Source: Aestuariibacter sp. A3R04
GTDB lineage: Bacteria > Pseudomonadota > Gammaproteobacteria > Enterobacterales > Alteromonadaceae
Direction of reading: 5' to 3'
Assembly: GCF_018860805.1 (NCBI RefSeq)
Contig: NZ_JAHKQR010000001.1
Span: 593,158 to 657,157, forward strand
DNA length: 64,000 nt
Each line of letters opens with the position of its first letter. Position 1 is the stretch's first letter. Positions 53,523-61,805 of this stretch are shown in pieces. Below the pieces are notes generated by a model that saw only the letters and a list, made by a program, of their open reading frames with translations, did not search any database and had not been told where the DNA came from. The translations under genes were made by a program, and so were the position numbers.

Positions 53523-54359
53523 TTAGTTTCCTGAATTAACGTGAAGAAAGAAGTCCTTTGCGGAATCGACATCTTCAATATTCAGAATCCAAATCACTTC
53601 AGCTAAGTCTGAGAAATCGACGCCGCCACTTTCAATCGCCTTGTTTAGATACCTGCCATTTACACCGTTGAAGCCTTTGGATATTGCGCTTGCCATTTTC
53701 CACGTTTCCGCCGTTGGTTGACTCTGGTTTTCAAGCTGTTTGGCAGGATAGGTTGGGTTGTTATAGCCAGGTGTGCCGTTACCTAAGGTGTTGCCGTCGG
53801 GAATTTTGATATAAGTGGTGTTTTCCTTTGTGTATTGTAGGGCGTCCTGACTCGTGTTGTTTTCATTCCATTCACTGTGCTGAACGACGATCAAGGAAGT
53901 CGGGTCTAACTTGCCAAAACGCGCTGTGTATTGACGTAAAATAGCAGCGGTAAAGTCACTTTGCCCGGCTTCTGCCAACCACACTTTTCCGCCTGTAGAC
54001 AAGGTGTCGTGAATAACTGAAATAGTGGAGGTCAGCGCTTTAGCTCGATACATATGCGCATCTACCCAGCGATTCCCAAACACCCTGTCGAGCAATTTGT
54101 CTGCAGGTACATACAAACCGCCTTGCACGCCGTAGGTTCCACTGACAGCGAAAACTTTTAGTTTCGTGAATGCGGGACTGCGAAGAATTAAATCGGTTGC
54201 TGCAATGGTATGTACATCATCTACATCGGTTTTTAAGTCGAAGTGTAAAAGCAGGAGATCTTTCTCCATATTAAAGGCGGGGGCATCATTGTCGGCGGTT
54301 CTTGCGTTGAGGGTTAATGGAAGGCTAAGCAGTAGTAAAATGAAAAGAGTTGGCTTCAT
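53523..54359 (-). CDS. Secreted nucleoside-hydrolase-like protein
   Basis: A 278-residue protein with a signal peptide (cleavage near LNARTA). LLHFDLKTDVDDVHTIAATDLI near residues 35-56 resembles the calcium-binding D-x-D-x-x-x-D-D loop of nucleoside hydrolases, and ILNIEDVDSAKDFF lies near the end. Whether it cleaves N-ribosides is uncertain, and its place in a xylan locus suggests a different glycosidic substrate or an unrelated role. An AATATT-centred palindrome lies about 70 bp upstream of its start (54430-54444). Confidence 0.6.
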   Translation of the reverse strand: MKPTLFILLLLSLPLTLNARTADNDAPAFNMEKDLLLLHFDLKTDVDDVHTIAATDLILRSPAFTKLKVFAVSGTYGVQGGLYVPADKLLDRVFGNRWVDAHMYRAKALTSTISVIHDTLSTGGKVWLAEAGQSDFTAAILRQYTARFGKLDPTSLIVVQHSEWNENNTSQDALQYTKENTTYIKIPDGNTLGNGTPGYNNPTYPAKQLENQSQPTAETWKMASAISKGFNGVNGRYLNKAIESGGVDFSDLAEVIWILNIEDVDSAKDFFLHVNSGN

Positions 54360-54429
54360 AACTGGTTCCTGTCTAATTATTGAACGTCGTAACTATAGCA
54401 GTGGACTAGATGCCAGTTTTTTCCTTTTT

Positions 54430-54444
54430 TTAACAATATTGTAA
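54430..54444. promoter_or_regulatory. AATATT-centred palindrome TTAACAATATTGTAA
   Basis: Contains a perfect 10-bp palindrome ACAATATTGT. It lies upstream of the nucleoside-hydrolase-like gene and just past the 3' end of the NUDIX regulator gene. Possible binding site of that regulator. Confidence 0.4.
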
Positions 54445-54526
54445 TAAAATTACCCAGCGATTATTGCCGGTGGGGGAATGTCGTGAACGGGCAATTTTTT
54501 TACATTGCAGCAATTGTCATACAGAT

Positions 54527-55228
54527 TTAGAACTCAAAATTGAAACCATGCTCACAGAGCTTTTCATAGACCACAGGGTCAAAGCGATAGTAGTTTGCAG
54601 CTCTGTGTGTCACTCCTTTTTGCTTTTCCTTGCAGTCCACCAGTAAGTTCATTTTCAGAATTTTCCTGCGGAAATTAGGTTTATCAAGCTTAATGCCCAA
54701 TATGGCTTCGTAAACTTCGAGCAATTGGCGCAAGGTGAATTTTTCAGGCAGGAGGTTAAATCCAATGGGTTCAAACCGTATTTTGCGTTTTAGTTGTTCC
54801 AGTGCTGCGTCAACAAGCTGATTGTGGTCGTATATGAGTGTGGGCAATCCATCAGCGGGATACCAACGGACATCATCGGCTGTGAAGCCCGCGTGAAACG
54901 AGTAGTTTTCAGGTCGGACCAAGGTGTAGTAAGCAATAGTGATCACCCGGTCGAGGTGAAACCTGTCTGGTGCACCAAAAGCACGGAGTTGTTCCATGTG
55001 AAAGTCTTGTTCACCGGTAATAGCGCTGACGAGGCGCTTTGCCGCATCATCTATGTCTTCCTCAATGCCTATCCAGCCTCCTAGCAATCCCTTTTTCCCT
55101 TTGGCATCACCTTCGTTGTATTCGGCGATAAGTACATTTAATTTGCCGTCAATAATACCGAAAACAATATTGTCCACTGATAGATGAGGTAAGCGTTGAG
55201 TGCGATTGGGGTGACACGGTGTAGACAT
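54527..55228 (-). CDS. NUDIX-domain transcriptional regulator (NrtR-like architecture)
   Basis: A 233-residue protein with an N-terminal Nudix fold (about 10-145) and a C-terminal winged helix (about 155-225, FTLRQLLEVYEAILGIKLDK then PNFRRKILKM). The Nudix box is broken: GGWIGIEEDIDDAAKRLVSA lacks the R-E-x-x-E-E core, so hydrolysis is probably lost and the fold is used to sense a ligand. This is the layout of NrtR and of NUDIX-type pentose regulators. Gene context (divergent from xylR, beside xylan genes) suggests a sugar or sugar-phosphate effector. A palindrome at 55271-55285 lies in its own promoter. Confidence 0.85.
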   Translation of the reverse strand: MSTPCHPNRTQRLPHLSVDNIVFGIIDGKLNVLIAEYNEGDAKGKKGLLGGWIGIEEDIDDAAKRLVSAITGEQDFHMEQLRAFGAPDRFHLDRVITIAYYTLVRPENYSFHAGFTADDVRWYPADGLPTLIYDHNQLVDAALEQLKRKIRFEPIGFNLLPEKFTLRQLLEVYEAILGIKLDKPNFRRKILKMNLLVDCKEKQKGVTHRAANYYRFDPVVYEKLCEHGFNFEF

Positions 55229-55270
55229 AACCTTAATAAGTCCTGATTGAAAAAAATAATGTTAGCGGAG

Positions 55271-55285
55271 GTTAAAATATTTTAC
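55271..55285. promoter_or_regulatory. AATATT-centred palindrome GTTAAAATATTTTAC
   Basis: Contains a perfect 12-bp palindrome TAAAATATTTTA, 43 bp upstream of the NUDIX regulator start. Fits an autoregulatory site. Confidence 0.5.
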
Positions 55286-55440
55286 GATTTTATAATAGTC
55301 TCTTTTACTTTAAGATGTAGTCATGCAAGCAGCCTGACGGTAGTTCGTTAGTCACGTCGCACGTCATGGCCTGTCCTTAGATTACTTAACACTATGGCTT
55401 AGTCAATGAAGCCGTATAGCGATTCTTCCGGAGGCGCAAG

Positions 55441-56628
55441 TTGTTTGACGTTAAGCACAGTATTTCTCTCTTGTTCAATGCAAATAAAATATACGATCGG
55501 CAAGTCATTGAAGGCGTCGGAAATTATTTACAGGCCTCTAAGGTTAACTGGGATGTATACCTTGAAGAAGATTTTATAGCAAGGTTGAATCACATTGACG
55601 AATGGTCGGGAGATGGTGTCATTGCTGATTTTGATTCTGCTGAAATAAGAGAAGCACTGTTACATTCAGACAAGCCTGTTATAGGTGTGGGAAGTTCTTA
55701 TTTTGATGAAGCCGATTACCCGCCGGTGCCTTATGTTGCAACCGATAATTATCAGGTAGTGAAACAAGCCTTTGACCACCTTAAAAGCCGAGGCTTGGAA
55801 CGGTTCGGCTTCTATGGCGTACCGGCAGATGCGTCCCATTTATGGGCGCTTGAAAGAGAGAAAATCTACAAACACCTCATGAAGTCAGAAGGGTATGAGG
55901 AATTTTATTACCAGGGCGTCACTACTAGCCCTGAAACCTGGCATTATGCTATTAACAGGCTTGCAGATTGGCTACACGGCCTACCAAAACCAATAGGCAT
56001 TATAGCCGTTACCGACAGCCGTGCCCGGCATATTTTACAAGCCTGCGAACTAGCCAATATTGCGGTGCCTGAAAAAGTGTCAGTGATCGGTATTGACGAT
56101 GATGATATTGCACGTCACCTGAGCAGGATAAGCTTGAGTTCAGTAACCCAAGGTGCGGTTGAAATGGGGTATAGAGCGGCGAAATTGCTGCACAGACGGC
56201 TTACTCGGCCATCGTCAAACATCGTTAGAGTACTGATTCCACCTGCGGGAATATCGGCGCGACAGTCATCTGACTTCAAAGCCCTTCACGACCCGTATGT
56301 TATCCAGGCAATGCAGTTTATTAGGCAGAATGCTACCAAGGGAATTAAAGTTGATCAGGTTACTGATTTTATCGGTATCTCCCGTTCGAATTTAGAACAG
56401 CGGTTTATACTGGAACGAGGGCACACAGTACACACAGAAATTCACAACGAAAAACTCAATAAAGCGCGACGTCTATTGGAAGAGACGGATTTGCCGACTA
56501 AGAGCGTGGCGTTGCAAAGCGGCTACCCTTCACTTCAATATATGTATGCCATTTTTAAAAAGCACTTTGGCTTAACACCAACCCAGTACAGAGACGAACA
56601 TTTCGACCGGGCACCAAAGCCAAGGTAA
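55441..56628 (+). CDS. xylR: Xylose operon activator XylR
   Basis: A 395-residue regulator, close to the 392 of E. coli XylR. An N-terminal LacI/periplasmic-binding-type sensor (about 5-275: VIEGVGNYLQ, VPYVATDNYQ, SVIGIDDDDIARHLS) is joined to a C-terminal AraC-type DNA-binding domain (about 285-385: ISRSNLEQRFILERGHTVHTE, QSGYPSLQYMYAIFKKHFGLTPTQYR). TTG start at 55441 with CGGAGG 8 nt upstream. In E. coli the protein binds D-xylose and activates xylA and xylF promoters; the same is expected for the locus here. Confidence 0.94.
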   Translation: MFDVKHSISLLFNANKIYDRQVIEGVGNYLQASKVNWDVYLEEDFIARLNHIDEWSGDGVIADFDSAEIREALLHSDKPVIGVGSSYFDEADYPPVPYVATDNYQVVKQAFDHLKSRGLERFGFYGVPADASHLWALEREKIYKHLMKSEGYEEFYYQGVTTSPETWHYAINRLADWLHGLPKPIGIIAVTDSRARHILQACELANIAVPEKVSVIGIDDDDIARHLSRISLSSVTQGAVEMGYRAAKLLHRRLTRPSSNIVRVLIPPAGISARQSSDFKALHDPYVIQAMQFIRQNATKGIKVDQVTDFIGISRSNLEQRFILERGHTVHTEIHNEKLNKARRLLEETDLPTKSVALQSGYPSLQYMYAIFKKHFGLTPTQYRDEHFDRAPKPR

Positions 56629-56657
56629 AAAACTGTGCCCCAGAAATAAGGGCACAG
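56627..56657 (-). terminator. Rho-independent terminator of the GH8 gene
   Basis: Arms CTGTGCCC/GGGCACAG (56633-56640, 56650-56657), with six T on the minus strand at 56632-56627. It overlaps the xylR stop codon, so it may serve both convergent genes. Confidence 0.85.
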
Positions 56658-56668
56658 GAGTTGCGAGG

Positions 56669-58786
56669 TTACTGGGGGTGGTAAATTTTATACTCACCAG
56701 ATACGTGCAGCAGACTGAGCATATGCAACATGCCGTCGTAGTAGCGGTACTTTCCGGTAGGCGCGTCTTGTTGCCATAGATAGGTAATCATTTCTTTGGC
56801 AAAGGGACTATTACTTACTGTCGCTCCAAACGCATTCATTGCTGTTCTGCCGTGACTTCGGTAGTTGATTCCAGGAACCCGTGACCCGTCGACGTTATAT
56901 AGTGCGATGAAGTCTCCGTATGTCGTTACTTCATTCTCAAAAAACGCAACCTGTCTCTCTACGAGTTCCTTCAGCGTTTCACTTTCACTAATCCAATAGT
57001 AATCCATGGCCAGATTGCCCATAACGCGAAAAGAGTCCCATGCACTTATATGACTGTTGCCATTAAAGCTTGTGACCTGAGGAACCCCTTCATGGGAGGC
57101 GTAGTCGCTGAATAACCCCGTTGACGGATGGGAAGCCTTGGTGAAATACTGCCGACTGATTTTTGCCACATCATGCCAGTAGGTGTTATTTTCATTGGCC
57201 CATACTGCCCACAACTCATAAAACGCAGGCAGGTGATAAGACGGGTCGGTAAATGAATCCACATTCAACGTTGTAACAAACTCAACTTGTTTGAAATCCG
57301 GATGCATCATATGCCGGGTGGTGGGCGAACGCGTGAAAATCATGTCGTGGAGAATTTGGTTCGCTTCTTCATTATAGTTAAAAATTCCTTCGTCACTCCC
57401 CCAACGGTTATTCGCCAGAAATAGCGCCATGGCAAAATATTCCTCGCCGTCTGGCGCCGGATTTGTCGCTATGGGCAAGTAGGGAGCATCGGCACTTAGT
57501 TGCCAGGCGAAGAAGCCCTGATGAGGACCTGACGTATTTTGAATGTGTGTCTTAGTGAATTTCCAGAGCTTATTAAACGTGGCCTGGTCGTTCATCATTA
57601 CGGCAATGAACATACCGTAAGACATGCCTTCTGAACGAATATCATTGGAGTCGATGGCCTTGATAAACGCCATGTCATCCCCTGCACCAAACAACAAACT
57701 TTTCCCGTTGTCTTCAGGTGACGCGTCAACAGACGCAGTGCTGACCACGACGTTGTCGATAACAATGTCGCCCACGATGTCAACAGGCTTTGAACCGGCA
57801 ATAAATTGTAAGCCAAGTCCACGCACGCTGGAAAAATCAAAACTGTCGCTAATATAACCAAAGGCAGTATCAGGATTGATATTGTTGAAGGTGAGTGTGA
57901 AAAAAGTATCGGCAGGACGGCCGGTAACCCTGGTATAACCAAGAAAGGCCGGTTGGAAATTTTCATCTTCAAGGATCAACTGAGTGATCAAATTTCCGTC
58001 GATAATGTAAGTTTCCGGTAGTTTAACATCCATCGATATCGTTACGCCGTCACGGAAATCTACATTCATGAATTGTTGATTTTTAACCGAGAAGACATCA
58101 CCCGTTGTTTGCCATGAGGGCGAGACAACAAGCGCTTGACTCTCGTGTTTTAATGCTATGGAGAGTTCAGAACCATTGTCAGGTGTTGCTACCCAATTCG
58201 CTATATTTGTATCAAATGAATCTGATTTCAGGATTTTTGTTACCTGGTTTTCCCCGCCATCATTTTCTGGCATAAGCTCAAACAACTGTGCGTATGTGGC
58301 CTGGAGTTTCGCCGTCACTTCCTCCTCACTGGCAATACCCAACGCGGAAAAGAAATTCGTGTATTCACCCGTGTGATATGCTGCGTTAGGTGAAAAGGTG
58401 TTAGCTATTGCATTGTCGTCCTCATAGTCAATGCTCCACGACAACGCTGACTGGTTAAATGGTACGCGTCTGTCTTGGGTAATGACTAACTGTCCTTCAA
58501 GGAGGGCTGATTCATTTGCGCCAAGGTGGGTTAAATGCATCGCAGTTGAATTTATTACGGTTGAGCTAACCGCAGATTCAGCAGTTACGACAAGGTTATT
58601 AACGTTGTCACTGGTATTGTTAACGGTTACGTCAAAAACGTAAGTAAATTGATGCCTGCCTGCTCGATACTTATCTGTCAGGGTAATACTTTCAATGTTA
58701 ATGTCGGCAAGTGAAGGAAAACCAGCCCCAACGAACACAGTAAGGAAAAACATGCTTAGCAAGCGCTGAAATGATCTCATGCTCAT
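56669..58786 (-). CDS. GH8 exo-oligoxylanase with an apparent inserted beta-sandwich
   Basis: A 705-residue secreted enzyme. The start at 58786 (GGGAG upstream) overlaps the previous stop by 4 bp. Signal peptide to about 27, then an Ig-like domain (about 30-120). The catalytic (alpha/alpha)6 domain begins at GEYTNFFSALGIASEEEVTA (141-160), stops near 180 and resumes at GAGDDMAFIKAIDSNDIRSE (367-386). It has acid Glu386 in SEGMSYGM, NPAPDGEEYFAMALF near 442-456 and base Asp584 in AWDSFR. The sequence matches reducing-end xylose-releasing GH8 enzymes, which normally lack the intervening 180 residues (SDSFDTNIANW... to ...DIVIDNVVV), here a CBM-like jelly roll. Confidence 0.88.
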   Translation of the reverse strand: MSMRSFQRLLSMFFLTVFVGAGFPSLADINIESITLTDKYRAGRHQFTYVFDVTVNNTSDNVNNLVVTAESAVSSTVINSTAMHLTHLGANESALLEGQLVITQDRRVPFNQSALSWSIDYEDDNAIANTFSPNAAYHTGEYTNFFSALGIASEEEVTAKLQATYAQLFELMPENDGGENQVTKILKSDSFDTNIANWVATPDNGSELSIALKHESQALVVSPSWQTTGDVFSVKNQQFMNVDFRDGVTISMDVKLPETYIIDGNLITQLILEDENFQPAFLGYTRVTGRPADTFFTLTFNNINPDTAFGYISDSFDFSSVRGLGLQFIAGSKPVDIVGDIVIDNVVVSTASVDASPEDNGKSLLFGAGDDMAFIKAIDSNDIRSEGMSYGMFIAVMMNDQATFNKLWKFTKTHIQNTSGPHQGFFAWQLSADAPYLPIATNPAPDGEEYFAMALFLANNRWGSDEGIFNYNEEANQILHDMIFTRSPTTRHMMHPDFKQVEFVTTLNVDSFTDPSYHLPAFYELWAVWANENNTYWHDVAKISRQYFTKASHPSTGLFSDYASHEGVPQVTSFNGNSHISAWDSFRVMGNLAMDYYWISESETLKELVERQVAFFENEVTTYGDFIALYNVDGSRVPGINYRSHGRTAMNAFGATVSNSPFAKEMITYLWQQDAPTGKYRYYDGMLHMLSLLHVSGEYKIYHPQ

Positions 58787-59349
58787 ATTTTCTCTCCCGC
58801 CGTGCCCCGTTGTGCAAGAACCAGGAAAAAACCACACAAGAGCAGCAGCAAGGTGGCAGGCGCATTGACTGTAACAACCTGTGCAGTGGATACGCCTGAC
58901 TCTGTGACGGAATAATCCGTTGGGTTATAGATTTCAAAAAAAGAAGTGAAGTTGCTCAACTCATTATTGCCAGTCCATAGAAAAGACAGTTGGATATTAT
59001 TGAGGGAATGGCCTGGGGAGAGCGAGTGAGAGGGCGTGTGGAAATCCGCAAAGCCCGGTTCCGGAAAACCGAATATAGTATCGGGGTCTACTGCAAACGC
59101 GTCCCACCCCGGGGGAGAGGACAAAATGGCAATGTCTTCGTACATGCTGTGTTCGAAGTACAGTGTGAACGCTTCAATATTTTCGTTGCCGTTATTGTGA
59201 AGTGAAAATGTCGCTGTATATCTGTTGCTGCCATTATTTTCCAAGGCATGCGTAACCACGGCAGCATGCCCGTAGCCCGATGGTGCAATGCCCAGTATGG
59301 TCAGTGTCATTAATAGGTTCATAACTGCTTGTCTACTCGCGAATTTCAT
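58783..59349 (-). CDS. Small secreted protein with PEP-CTERM-like tail
   Basis: A 188-residue protein with a signal peptide (end near GYGHAAV), a single beta-rich domain and a C-terminal tripartite tail: NAPATLL, a hydrophobic helix LLLLCGFFLVLA and a short basic end. This is a variant (A-P-A) of the PEP-CTERM sorting signal cleaved by exosortase. No exosortase gene is in the window. It overlaps the GH8 gene start by 4 bp, so the pair is translationally coupled. Possibly a surface xylan-binding or scaffolding partner of GH8; function not recognised. Confidence 0.7.
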   Translation of the reverse strand: MKFASRQAVMNLLMTLTILGIAPSGYGHAAVVTHALENNGSNRYTATFSLHNNGNENIEAFTLYFEHSMYEDIAILSSPPGWDAFAVDPDTIFGFPEPGFADFHTPSHSLSPGHSLNNIQLSFLWTGNNELSNFTSFFEIYNPTDYSVTESGVSTAQVVTVNAPATLLLLLCGFFLVLAQRGTAGEKI

Positions 59350-59559
59350 TGTGTCTCACCCCTTGTTATGGTCAAAATGAATATAAGTAGGGTATTGCCA
59401 TTTTAATTAACAGTTCAATAACAAGTGGGTTTTAAACGTAAATTCGTAATACCATTACTAAGACTCATAAAACGGCCCTAAGGTAAACTCCGGCTTGGAA
59501 ATACAGGAATTGTGGTTGTTAACATTTGGGGTCGGGACAGGCCAGTTTTGGGAATGGGA

Positions 59560-60351
59560 ATGTTAAAATTTATGAGTATGTGCCCGCTGGCACTGATGTT
59601 ATTTATTGCGACTGCAACAGGGCGTGTCCACGCTACTGAATTTGATGTATTGTTGTTTACCAAAACTGCCGGTTGGCATCATAAGTCACAGCACAAAGCG
59701 GTAGAGGCAATCCAAAATTTAGCGAAAAAACACTTCTTTTCCGTGGAATGGCACGAAGATGCCAACATCTTTAACAGTAAGGATTTGGCGCGGTTTGATG
59801 CTGTCATTTTCCTGTCCACCACCGGTGATGTACTCAACGGACGACAGCAGCAACAACTCACCGACTTTATCCGCGCAGGCAATGGATTTGTGGGTATTCA
59901 CAGTGCAAGTGACACAGAAAAATCCTGGCCATGGTATCAACAATTGGTTGGCCATACTTTTGTTATACACCCGCCTGTACAAACTGCACAAATACGTATT
60001 CTGGACGCTGACTTTCCCGGCATGCACGGGTTTACTGATGGGCAAATATGGACGGATGAGTGGTATGAATTCTCTCCTCCCCATGTCAGCGACCTCAACT
60101 ATCTGATCACTGTGGATGAAAGCACCTATAACACGAAAGCTGATTGGGGGAATGTGACGGGCAACGGGATGGGAGCATTTCACCCCATTGCGTGGTATCA
60201 CTATTTCGAAGGAGGAAGGTCGTTTTACACGTCGTTAGGGCATATGTCTGGTACTTACCAGATAGAGGCGTTTCAATGGCATATGGCCGGAGGTATCTAT
60301 TGGGCCGCCACCGGGAAAGGAATACGTGAAGAAAACCAATTTCGCAATTAA
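59560..60351 (+). CDS. Secreted ThuA-like protein
   Basis: A 263-residue ThuA-domain (glutamine-amidotransferase-like fold) protein. Start placed at ATG 59560, giving a signal peptide that ends near GRVHA; ATG 59554 and GTG 59512 are alternatives. Motifs: EFDVLLFTKTAGWHHKSQHK, DAVIFLSTTGDVLN, FIRAGNGFVGIHSASDTE, HPIAWYHYFEGGRSFYTSLGH. ThuA proteins are linked to disaccharide catabolism through 3-keto sugars, and secreted versions occur in glycan loci. It is 24 bp upstream of the sugar porter, probably co-transcribed. Reaction unproven. Confidence 0.85.
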   Translation: MLKFMSMCPLALMLFIATATGRVHATEFDVLLFTKTAGWHHKSQHKAVEAIQNLAKKHFFSVEWHEDANIFNSKDLARFDAVIFLSTTGDVLNGRQQQQLTDFIRAGNGFVGIHSASDTEKSWPWYQQLVGHTFVIHPPVQTAQIRILDADFPGMHGFTDGQIWTDEWYEFSPPHVSDLNYLITVDESTYNTKADWGNVTGNGMGAFHPIAWYHYFEGGRSFYTSLGHMSGTYQIEAFQWHMAGGIYWAATGKGIREENQFRN

Positions 60352-60375
60352 ATAGGGTTGATGAGGAAAACAATA

Positions 60376-61791
60376 ATGAATGACGCGCAACATTCAACAA
60401 ACCAGGAATCTGTAAACAACGGGTTTGTCATTTTTATCAGTGTGGTTGCCACTATTGGAGGTTTTTTATTCGGCTTTGACAGTGGCGTTATCAACGGCAC
60501 GGTAGACGGGTTGCAATCGGCTTTCCAATCGCAAAGCGTGGGTACCGGTTTTAATGTGTCCAGTATGTTGTTGGGCTGCGCCTTTGGCGCATTCTTCGCA
60601 GGTTGGCTAGCGGACAGGCTGGGTCGGCGAGCGTTGCTGTTGGTGGCTGCGGTGCTGTTTATTGTTAGTGCCTGGGGGTCCGGTGTGGCAGCTGGCAGTG
60701 GAGAATTTATAATTTACCGCATTCTTGGAGGCCTTGCTGTCGGCGCAGCATCGGTAATGGCTCCGGCGTATATCGCAGAAGTGTCACCAGCAAAATATCG
60801 CGGCATGCTTACCTCCATTCAACAAATTGCAATTATCAGTGGTTTATTTGCCGCTTTTGTCAGTAATTACCTATTGGCGGATATTGCTGCGGGTTCAACA
60901 GAGCCACTATGGCTGAACTATGCCGCCTGGCGCTGGATGTTCTGGATGGAACTTATTCCGGCATCGCTGTTTCTTTTAATGCTGTGCTTTATTCCTGAAA
61001 GCCCCCGTTTTTTGGTTGCCAAGGGCAAAACCGAACAGGCATCCAATGTACTTAATAAACTGTTTTCCAAAGGGGTGACACAAAAACTAGCCGATATCAA
61101 AGCCTCATTGGCGAATGATCATCAACCCCGGCTACGCGATGTTATCAACCCGTCAGGTGGTGGACTTCGGCCAATTGTGTGGGTGGGCATTGGCTTGGCG
61201 GCATTGCAGCAGTTGGTTGGTATTAATGTGGTTTTCTACTATGGTGCCGTGCTGTGGCAGGCAGTGGGTTTCTCCGAAGGCGATGCGCTGTTAATCAATG
61301 TTATTAGCGGTGGCATAAGTATTGGTGCCTGTATTATCACCTTGTTGGTAATAGATAAGATTGGGCGAAAGCCACTTCTAAAATGGGGTTCAGTAGGCAT
61401 GACTATTACACTTGCCGCCGTGGCTCTGGCTTTCTCAAACGCCCAAACTGGTGATGACGGCAGGCTGGTGCTCGGCGATTGGGGGCCAGTGGCGCTGATC
61501 GCAGCAAATTTGTACGTATTTTGTTTTAACTTCTCATGGGGGCCGGTTATGTGGGTTATGCTGGGAGAAATGTTCCCCAATCAAATACGCGGTTCCGGAT
61601 TGGCAGTAGCGGGTTTGGTGCAATGGCTGACGAATTTTGGTATCACTCTGTCATTTCCAATGTTGCTCGCTGGTATCGGTCTTGCTGGCGCCTATGGTTT
61701 CTATGCGTTTTGTGCGTTGTTGTCTGTTATCTTTGTTGTACGCTTGGTGAACGAGACCCGGGGCAAAGAGCTGGAAGATATGGAAGGGTGA
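60376..61791 (+). CDS. MFS sugar porter, probable D-xylose:H+ symporter
   Basis: A 471-residue 12-segment transporter of the sugar-porter family (XylE/GLUT type; E. coli XylE has 491). Start ATG 60376 with GAGG upstream. Signatures: GGFLFGFDSGVINGTVDGL (segment 1), ADRLGRRALLL, the P-E-S-P-R motif in CFIPESPRFLVAKG, QQLVGINVVFYYG (segment 7), IDKIGRKPLL and NETRGKELEDME at the end. It imports the free pentose for xylA/xylB. Exact sugar inferred from context. Confidence 0.92.
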   Translation: MNDAQHSTNQESVNNGFVIFISVVATIGGFLFGFDSGVINGTVDGLQSAFQSQSVGTGFNVSSMLLGCAFGAFFAGWLADRLGRRALLLVAAVLFIVSAWGSGVAAGSGEFIIYRILGGLAVGAASVMAPAYIAEVSPAKYRGMLTSIQQIAIISGLFAAFVSNYLLADIAAGSTEPLWLNYAAWRWMFWMELIPASLFLLMLCFIPESPRFLVAKGKTEQASNVLNKLFSKGVTQKLADIKASLANDHQPRLRDVINPSGGGLRPIVWVGIGLAALQQLVGINVVFYYGAVLWQAVGFSEGDALLINVISGGISIGACIITLLVIDKIGRKPLLKWGSVGMTITLAAVALAFSNAQTGDDGRLVLGDWGPVALIAANLYVFCFNFSWGPVMWVMLGEMFPNQIRGSGLAVAGLVQWLTNFGITLSFPMLLAGIGLAGAYGFYAFCALLSVIFVVRLVNETRGKELEDMEG

Positions 61792-61805
61792 CAAGTTCTG
61801 CGCCG

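Noticed and set aside
52201..59410. Shared 10-mer AATGGCAATA in two promoter gaps (about 52237 and, on the minus strand, about 59392)
   Set aside because: Single AT-rich 10-mer match without palindromic structure; too weak to call a site.
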